Shown here: positions 7,354 to 11,646 of the stretch, in pieces | How the letters are laid out: each line of letters starts with the position of its first letter | How positions within the stretch are numbered: the stretch's first letter is position 1 | Assembly (NCBI GenBank): GCA_946886175.1 | Contig: CAMPIA010000025.1 | Coordinates: forward strand, 1-11,646 | DNA length: 11,646 nucleotides | Origin: an uncultured Altererythrobacter sp. | Lineage (GTDB): Bacteria > Pseudomonadota > Alphaproteobacteria > Sphingomonadales > Sphingomonadaceae | Direction: 5' to 3' | Program-made: the position numbers and the translations under genes | The notes under the pieces: model-generated | The model's database searches: none | What the model saw: the letters and a program-made list of their open reading frames with translations, nothing else | What the model was told of the DNA's origin: nothing

Positions 7354-7391
7354 GCCGGATCGATGCAACCAATCCGGCGGGCTACCGCCCG
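7354..7391 (-). repeat. Two back-to-back hairpins at the end of the GT2 gene
   Basis: Two perfect inverted repeats abut here. CGGGC-tacc-GCCCG (7378-7391) includes the GT2 stop codon. GCCGGAT and ATCCGGC (7354-7360 and 7372-7378) form a 7-bp stem with an 11-nt loop and share base 7378 with the first. They lie between two co-directional genes. No T-run follows on the minus strand, so they may act in mRNA processing or attenuation, or have no function. Confidence 0.35.
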
Positions 7392-8449
7392 TCGCCGGCG
7401 GCACCGGCGCGATGGCGCGCCAGCGCGCGGTCGTACGCGTTCCTCGCCATGACGGTCCCGAGAGGACCCATTGCAAGCAGGGCCTTGAGCGCCCTGGCCT
7501 TGCGCGATTTGCGCACCAGATCGGGATAGGCCGCACGGCCGAAATCGAGCGTGCGGCGGGCGAGCGACCTGCTGCCTTCCGCGACCATCTTCAACCCTCG
7601 AAGCGCGATGTCCTGCTCGACGAACGCCCTGGCCAGATCGGCTTTCTCGAGCGAAGCGCGCGCGAGCGTCTCGGGCGCTATGTCGAATGTCGCCCGGTAC
7701 TGATCGGTCAGATGCTTGAGCGCGCCCGACTGGCTCTCCTGCGCGGCCTGGTTGTTCTGATGAAAGCGATATTCGAACAGGGGCTTGTCGATGAAGAAAA
7801 CCTCCCGCGCCAGCGTCAGCAGTTTCCACAGGAACACTTTGTCGGGGTTGTAGAGAGGCCAGCCTGCGTAGCCTTCGACGCGGAGGTACAACTCGCGCGA
7901 GTAACACGTCGATGCAAACGGCAAGGGAGTGCGCAGATCGAGCAGCGACTTGCGCAGCAACTCTTCGGCGGAAATGCGATATACCGGCGCCCCCACCGCT
8001 TCCGACAAGGCCGCATCGTGCACGCAGCCGCCCCACAGCCGCATGTCCCTCCGCGTCTCGCCGGTGGGCTTCCCGTCGCCGTCGATGACGATCTGGGCCG
8101 CCCCGAAGATCGCATAATCGGCTGCTTCGCCCAGGGCCGCCGCCAGTCGCTCGTAACTCGAGAGCGCATCCGAGCGCGCAAGGTCGTCCGACGACAGCAG
8201 CAGCATTCGGTCGCCGGTCGCCCCCTCGCAGGCGCGATCGAGATTGCCCGCGAAGCCGACGTTCCAGGAATTCACGCGCAGCTTGATCCGCGGATCGTCG
8301 AACGCCTCGACCACCGCCACGCTGTCGTCGGTGCTGCAGTTGTCGGACACCAGGATTTCCACATCGGCCCGCTGCGCGCGCGCGCTCTCGATCGTCTCGC
8401 CGATGTAGCGGGCGTAGTTGTAGTTCGGGATGCAGATGCTGAATTTCAT
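7382..8449 (-). CDS. GT2 glycosyltransferase
   Basis: Inverting GT-A glycosyltransferase of 355 aa, probably adding one residue of the repeat unit from an NDP-sugar. The GT2 opening is clear: SICIPNYNYARYIGETI (4-20), ILVSDNCSTDDS (32-43) and the metal-binding acids in LLLSSDDLARSDALS (83-97; SDD 87-89). CVHDAALSEAV (142-152) and YAGWPLYNPDKVFLWKLL (194-211) would lie in the acceptor-side half. After about residue 265 the protein is helical and basic (many Arg/Lys/Ala), without obvious membrane segments, which suggests peripheral membrane attachment. The start is set at ATG 8449, where homology to the GT2 N-terminus begins; the open frame up to 8533 is Pro/Arg-rich and unlike the family. No strong Shine-Dalgarno is visible. 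It is followed by the SDR gene after 81 bp and divergent from the flavoprotein gene. Donor and acceptor are unknown. Confidence 0.91.
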   Translation of the reverse strand: MKFSICIPNYNYARYIGETIESARAQRADVEILVSDNCSTDDSVAVVEAFDDPRIKLRVNSWNVGFAGNLDRACEGATGDRMLLLSSDDLARSDALSSYERLAAALGEAADYAIFGAAQIVIDGDGKPTGETRRDMRLWGGCVHDAALSEAVGAPVYRISAEELLRKSLLDLRTPLPFASTCYSRELYLRVEGYAGWPLYNPDKVFLWKLLTLAREVFFIDKPLFEYRFHQNNQAAQESQSGALKHLTDQYRATFDIAPETLARASLEKADLARAFVEQDIALRGLKMVAEGSRSLARRTLDFGRAAYPDLVRKSRKARALKALLAMGPLGTVMARNAYDRALARHRAGAAGDGR

Positions 8450-8633
8450 GAAGGATGCGGGGTCCGTTGGCGGCTTGCGCGGTGATCGCCCGCGCTGCGT
8501 TACCGGCACCGCTCGGCAAGGGTCAAGCGCCAAGCCGAGGCGCGCTCGTTCCGCCCGGCAACGGGCCTCGGCACCGGGCGCCCGCTTCGGCGTTGCTCCT
8601 CCGGCCGGGGTCTTCTATGCGGCCCGCAGATAC

Positions 8634-8662
8634 GATCGGCCGGCGCCCCTTCGCCGGCGATC
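8634..8662 (+). promoter_or_regulatory. Strong hairpin just before the flavoprotein ribosome-binding site
   Basis: The left arm (8634-8645) and right arm (8652-8662) pair over 11 bp with a single bulged G, around the 6-nt loop CCCCTT. The stem ends 1 nt before the Shine-Dalgarno GGGGAA (8664-8669) and 12 nt before ATG 8675. In the mRNA this could affect ribosome access or stability. No T-run follows, so it is not a standard terminator. It may be chance, given the GC content. Confidence 0.4.
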
Positions 8663-8663
8663 C

Positions 8664-8669
8664 GGGGAA
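8664..8669 (+). promoter_or_regulatory. Ribosome-binding site of the nitroreductase-family gene
   Basis: GGGGAA ends 5 nt before ATG 8675 and supports this start over the many alternative open frames in the GC-rich upstream region. Confidence 0.5.
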
Positions 8670-8674
8670 TCCCG

Positions 8675-9859
8675 ATGAAACTGGAACGCAAATTTCTCGC
8701 GGTCGAGGAAACCGGAACCGCCTACGGACGCCGGGGCCTGCGGCGCATCCTGTTCGCGATGCTGCCCGAGAACGCCTACGATCTGCTGCGCGGCGCGCGC
8801 ATGCGCTTCGCCGAATCCGACTGGGGCCGGCGCTGGAGCCTGCTGGTCGCGGCCTATCTGTCCGCCATCGCGCGCTCGGGCGTGCTGAGCGGCCTCCACT
8901 ATACGCTGTTCTCGCGCGAGTTCGACCGCGAGCATCGCGCGGTCCTCGCGGCTCGCGGGCGCCATATTCGCGACGTGTTCGCCGGGCGCGGCAACCTCTA
9001 CATGCTGCGGCGCAACGTGCACCGGCTCGAAAAGGGGCTCATCATGAAGCCGCCGCGGCCGATCTTCGGTCTCGACAAGATCGGCGAGACGGTGACCGCC
9101 TATCGCGCCTGCCTCGGCCAGCTCGGGCAGGGAGACGAAGGGCTGCGGACCAGCCTCGAATGGTCGAAGGACATCCTCACCGCCTATTTCGACCGCGTCG
9201 CCGATCATCCCATCGTTACCGAGGCGCGCGCGCGGTTCGAACGCGCCGACGCGGAACATCACGTGCCGATGACCGCCGATCGCGCACCGTTCGTGCGCTC
9301 GCTTGAGCCCAGGCTGCCGACGATCGAGCAGATCGAGAGCCTCGCCGCCCATCGGCGGTCGGTGCGCTGGTTCGACGGGCGGCCGGTGCCGCGCGACGTG
9401 ATCGACCGCGCGGTCGACGTCGCCGCCCAGTCCCCCACCGCGTGCAACCGGCAGCCGTTCCGGTTCGAATTCTTCGATGCGCACGATCTGGTGCAGAAGG
9501 TCGGCGCGGTGCCCAAGGGGACGCCCGGCTGGCTGCACCAGATCCCGTGCTTCATGGTCATCATCGGCAAGCTCGACGCGTTCCGGTTCGAGCGCGACCG
9601 CCATGTGCCCTATATCGACGGGTGCCTGTCGGCAATGGCGCTGATCAATGCACTCGAGGTGCAGGGTGTTTCGAGTTGCTGCGTCAATTTCCCCGACCTG
9701 GCCGACACCGAGCGGCGCATGGCCGAGGTGCTGGACCTGCCGCCGTGGGAACGCCCGATCATGTGCCTGGCGATCGGCTATCCCGAGGACGGCGAGCGGG
9801 TGCCGTTCAGCCAGAAGCTGCCGCTGTCGATGATACGCCGCTACAACCACGGCGAGTGA
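8675..9859 (+). CDS. Nitroreductase-family FMN protein with a long N-terminal extension
   Basis: Predicted flavin-dependent oxidoreductase of 394 aa, roughly twice the usual nitroreductase length. Residues about 218-394 are the nitroreductase fold: RRSVRWF (227-233) and SPTACNRQPF (253-262) fit the FMN-binding RRSxRxF and PSxxNxQP motifs, PYIDGCLSAMALINAL (312-327) the central helix, and IGYP (367-370) the closing strand. The first about 215 residues are not part of the catalytic fold. They are Arg-rich, include a mildly hydrophobic stretch (54-78, LLVAAYLSAIARSGVLSG within it), and carry NVHRLEKGLIMKPPRPIFG (114-132), a pattern I associate with nitroreductase-like proteins of polysaccharide loci. 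It probably reduces or oxidises a glycan precursor or substituent, not a nitro compound. It leads a two-gene unit with the methyltransferase-like gene, 58 bp downstream. The true substrate, partner and reaction are unknown. Confidence 0.85.
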   Translation: MKLERKFLAVEETGTAYGRRGLRRILFAMLPENAYDLLRGARMRFAESDWGRRWSLLVAAYLSAIARSGVLSGLHYTLFSREFDREHRAVLAARGRHIRDVFAGRGNLYMLRRNVHRLEKGLIMKPPRPIFGLDKIGETVTAYRACLGQLGQGDEGLRTSLEWSKDILTAYFDRVADHPIVTEARARFERADAEHHVPMTADRAPFVRSLEPRLPTIEQIESLAAHRRSVRWFDGRPVPRDVIDRAVDVAAQSPTACNRQPFRFEFFDAHDLVQKVGAVPKGTPGWLHQIPCFMVIIGKLDAFRFERDRHVPYIDGCLSAMALINALEVQGVSSCCVNFPDLADTERRMAEVLDLPPWERPIMCLAIGYPEDGERVPFSQKLPLSMIRRYNHGE

Positions 9860-9904
9860 CCTTGGCGGGCGGCCGCGCGCCGCGCGTCGGCGGTTCGCCG
9901 TATC

Positions 9905-9909
9905 GGGAG
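9905..9909 (+). promoter_or_regulatory. Ribosome-binding site of the methyltransferase-like gene
   Basis: GGGAG lies 8 nt before ATG 9918, at good spacing, and supports that start. Confidence 0.55.
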
Positions 9910-9917
9910 ATTGGGCA

Positions 9918-10598
9918 ATGCGTCCCGTAGAGGCTGAATGGATACGCGACCGGATCCTCGCAACCGATCCGCGCGAGAGCTCGCCGATCGCGAATATCGG
10001 ATCGTCGACGCACGCCTTTCGCACGGGCAACAAGCCGCATATCGAGCGCCTTCTTTTCGCGCCGCTGCGCGCGGCGGGTTTCGAGGTGGTCCACATCGAC
10101 ATGAAGCCGGACGAGGGCGTCGACATGGTCGGCGACCTGACCGATCCCGAGTTCCTGGCGCAGGTGAAGGCGCGCGGCTGCCGCTCGGCCATCTGCTCCA
10201 ACCTGCTCGAGCACCTCTCCTCGCGCGCGGGGGTGATCGAGGCCTGCCGCGAGCTCGTCGGCGATGAGGGGGTTCTGGTCGTCACCGTGCCCTACAGCTA
10301 CCCTTACCATCCCGATCCGATCGACACGCTCTATCGGCCCGATGTCGAGGCTCTGGCCCGCGACTTCCCCGGCCTGCGCCTTGTGGCCGGCGAGATCCTG
10401 AGCGACGGCACTGTGATGCGGGAGGAGCTGGGCAAGGGCACGATGCACGCCCTGCTTTACCTGCCCAGGGCGGTCGCGCGCATTCTGCGGGTCTGGCGGC
10501 CGTCGATCGCGCTCGCGCAGCTCCACCGGCTGACTTGGCTCGCAAGGCCGTTCAAGGTCACTTGCGCGGTCTTCCGCCGGATCCCCCCCGCGATCTGA
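9918..10598 (+). CDS. Class I SAM methyltransferase-like protein
   Basis: Protein of 226 aa resembling Rossmann-fold (class I) methyltransferases. NIGSSTHAF (26-34) sits where the glycine-rich SAM-binding motif I belongs, but the usual GxGxG is reduced to one clear glycine. VVHIDMKPDEG (57-67) gives the acidic residue D61 at the end of strand 2. D73 precedes strand 3 and AICSNLLEHL (91-100) is a good match to the post-motif-II strand seen in many methyltransferases. VTVPYSYPYHPDPIDTLYRP (122-141) follows and looks like a substrate-side segment. The C-terminal 45 residues are basic with hydrophobic patches and may touch the membrane. It lies 58 bp downstream of the nitroreductase-family gene and ends 19 bp from the opposing pyruvyltransferase gene. 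O-methylation of the glycan is the simplest guess; a non-catalytic or different role is possible because motif I is weak. Confidence 0.72.
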   Translation: MRPVEAEWIRDRILATDPRESSPIANIGSSTHAFRTGNKPHIERLLFAPLRAAGFEVVHIDMKPDEGVDMVGDLTDPEFLAQVKARGCRSAICSNLLEHLSSRAGVIEACRELVGDEGVLVVTVPYSYPYHPDPIDTLYRPDVEALARDFPGLRLVAGEILSDGTVMREELGKGTMHALLYLPRAVARILRVWRPSIALAQLHRLTWLARPFKVTCAVFRRIPPAI

Positions 10599-10617
10599 CC
10601 TTACGCCGCGCGCCCGA

Positions 10618-11646
10618 TCAGGCGGGGCGGCGCTCGAGCAATTCGCTGCCGAACGCTTCGCCGAGGACCGCTTCGAAGCGTTCGCGTGCGGCTGCGAGGC
10701 GCTGATCCTGCAACGCCACGCGCGCGCTCCGGTCGGCGGAGACCGCGTCGATCCGGTCCAGCAGGCGATCCTGCCAGCCCGGCATGTCCGTCTGCACCGG
10801 CTCGCCTTCCATGCCGATCATGTTGAAGAAGCCGGTGAGCTTGAAGGTGCCGGTCTCGACCGGGACGATCGGCGCGCCGGCCACCATGCCGAGGACGCAG
10901 GTGTGCAGGCGCGAGCTGACCACCACGTCGAAACCGGCGAGGAACCGCGCATAGTCGTCGTAGGGAAGCGTTCGCCCTTCACACTCGACGCCTTCGAGCG
11001 CGAGGTACTTCTGCCAGAAAGGAAAATCGGTCGACCATTCGTTGCTGGTGAGCGTCACCTTGCCGCGCGCGCGCAGCCGGTCGACCACGTCGTCCCATTG
11101 CTCGGTCAGGTCGTGCGCGCGCACCTGCAGCGCATTGATCGCGAGCGCGAGCCCGCCGCCGCCGGCCGCACCGTCGCGGGGCCCGATCGCGCTCATCGCG
11201 GCCCCGTCGGGCAGCACTACCGGGGTCGCGCGGCCGCCGTGTGCCGCATGATAATCGACGCTTTCGGTATCCCGGAACTCCACCAGGTCGCATTGCGCGA
11301 ATACATGATCCGACAGCGCGATCAGGGTTCGGTCCTTCATCTCGAAGCTGAGATTGACGAACGCCGTGCGCGCGCCCGCGAGCTGGGCGCAGCGCGTTTC
11401 GAGCAGGTAGTGATAGGCCGTATCGGTCGCGTCGGGATAGAATTCGCCGGCCGGGTTGACGACCACGAGCTGCGCCCCGCAGATGTACGAGAGGCGCTCG
11501 AGATATTCGCCCTCGCCCGCTCCGAGCGCGCTCAGGCGGCTCCGCAGGCGAAGCGCCTGGCGCAGCTTGACGAACCGGATCGCCTGCCGCTGCTCGTAAT
11601 CGTGCCGCACCTCCCAGTGCGAAGGGTCGCGGCTCGCAGTGGCGGG
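10618..11646 (-). CDS. Polysaccharide pyruvyltransferase-family protein (N-terminus beyond window edge)
   Basis: Member of the polysaccharide pyruvyltransferase (CsaB/WcaK-like) family, whose studied members attach pyruvate ketals from phosphoenolpyruvate to sugar residues. The frame runs without a stop to the window edge. A GTG at 11610 could be read as a start, but 12 sensible codons precede it and the family's N-terminal glycine-rich segment is missing, so the gene is cut. Numbering from that GTG, NPAGEFYPD (52-60), VEFRDTESVDYHAAHGG (110-126), LALAINALQVR (154-164) and the C-terminal signature SSRLHTCVLGMVAGAPIVPVE (232-252, R234/H236) are visible. The fold is GT-B-like. It converges on the methyltransferase-like gene with a 19-bp gap, and its own operon partners lie to the right. 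In some relatives the reaction is not established, so pyruvylation is the likely but unproven activity. Confidence 0.85.
   Translation of the reverse strand, partial: PATASRDPSHWEVRHDYEQRQAIRFVKLRQALRLRSRLSALGAGEGEYLERLSYICGAQLVVVNPAGEFYPDATDTAYHYLLETRCAQLAGARTAFVNLSFEMKDRTLIALSDHVFAQCDLVEFRDTESVDYHAAHGGRATPVVLPDGAAMSAIGPRDGAAGGGGLALAINALQVRAHDLTEQWDDVVDRLRARGKVTLTSNEWSTDFPFWQKYLALEGVECEGRTLPYDDYARFLAGFDVVVSSRLHTCVLGMVAGAPIVPVETGTFKLTGFFNMIGMEGEPVQTDMPGWQDRLLDRIDAVSADRSARVALQDQRLAAARERFEAVLGEAFGSELLERRPA

Larger units (their letters stand above)
8450..8674. promoter_or_regulatory. Divergent intergenic region with no recognisable promoter boxes
   Basis: The 225 bp separate the minus-strand GT2/SDR pair from the plus-strand flavoprotein/methyltransferase pair. 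Promoters in both directions are expected from the layout. The stretch is strongly GC-rich, and I see no convincing -35/-10 pair or credible small gene. Open frames running through it are extensions of shadow frames. The one notable structure is the hairpin at 8634-8662. Confidence 0.4.

Noticed and set aside
7322..8485. A 387-codon plus-strand open frame opposite the GT2 gene.
   Set aside because: Arg/Gln/Val-rich with no domain, and it runs through the hairpin region and into the intergenic region. The minus strand encodes a textbook GT2 N-terminus.
8615..10285. A 556-codon open frame on the minus strand, longer than the plus-strand gene it covers.
   Set aside because: It is antisense to the nitroreductase-family gene, which has clear family motifs and a ribosome-binding site. 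The minus-strand product is rich in Arg/His/Ala/Pro with no recognisable domain. Such frames arise easily in high-GC coding DNA.
10596..10649. GC-rich partial inverted repeat around the 3' ends of the last two genes, as a terminator.
   Set aside because: Pairing is imperfect, one arm lies inside the coding sequence of the pyruvyltransferase gene, and there is no T-run.

Overview
The window is part of a surface-polysaccharide (exopolysaccharide, capsule or O-antigen) biosynthesis locus from a high-GC proteobacterium. By eye the GC content is in the mid-60s percent (not calculated). The codon choice, the density of CGATCG-type words and the protein flavour suggest an alphaproteobacterium, most likely Sphingomonadales; that is an impression, as there is no rRNA or other marker gene. 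There are ten protein genes, two of them cut by the window edges, and no tRNA, rRNA, CRISPR array, insertion sequence or prophage gene.

Layout. (1) 1-2347, plus strand: the 3' part of a CapM/PglA-like GT4 glycosyltransferase, then a polytopic O-antigen polymerase/ligase-type protein. (2) 2397-3521, minus strand: a lone WabH-like GT4 glycosyltransferase. (3) 3704-6265, plus strand: a tightly overlapping trio of HAD phosphatase, APH-fold small-molecule kinase, and a nucleotidyltransferase fused to a C-terminal HAD-like domain that has lost its catalytic aspartate. (4) 6287-8449, minus strand: a GT2 glycosyltransferase followed by an extended-SDR nucleotide-sugar epimerase/dehydratase. (5) 8675-10598, plus strand: a nitroreductase-family flavoprotein with a long N-terminal extension, then a methyltransferase-like protein. 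(6) 10618 to the right edge, minus strand: a polysaccharide pyruvyltransferase-family protein.

How the genes may work together: the three glycosyltransferases assemble a repeat unit on a lipid carrier, and the Wzy/WaaL-like protein polymerises it or transfers it. The SDR enzyme and the phosphatase/kinase/nucleotidyltransferase trio would supply activated precursors. The trio has the enzyme classes needed to make an NDP-activated sugar or non-sugar substituent. The pyruvyltransferase, flavoprotein and methyltransferase-like protein look like a decoration module. No flippase (Wzx), initiating phosphoglycosyltransferase or export/copolymerase gene is in view, so the locus continues beyond both edges.

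The most interesting parts are the phosphatase/kinase/nucleotidyltransferase cassette with its apparent pseudophosphatase domain, and the flavoprotein next to a pyruvyltransferase. The frequent strand switches, with convergent gaps of only 49, 21 and 19 bp, suggest a locus built from separate cassettes.
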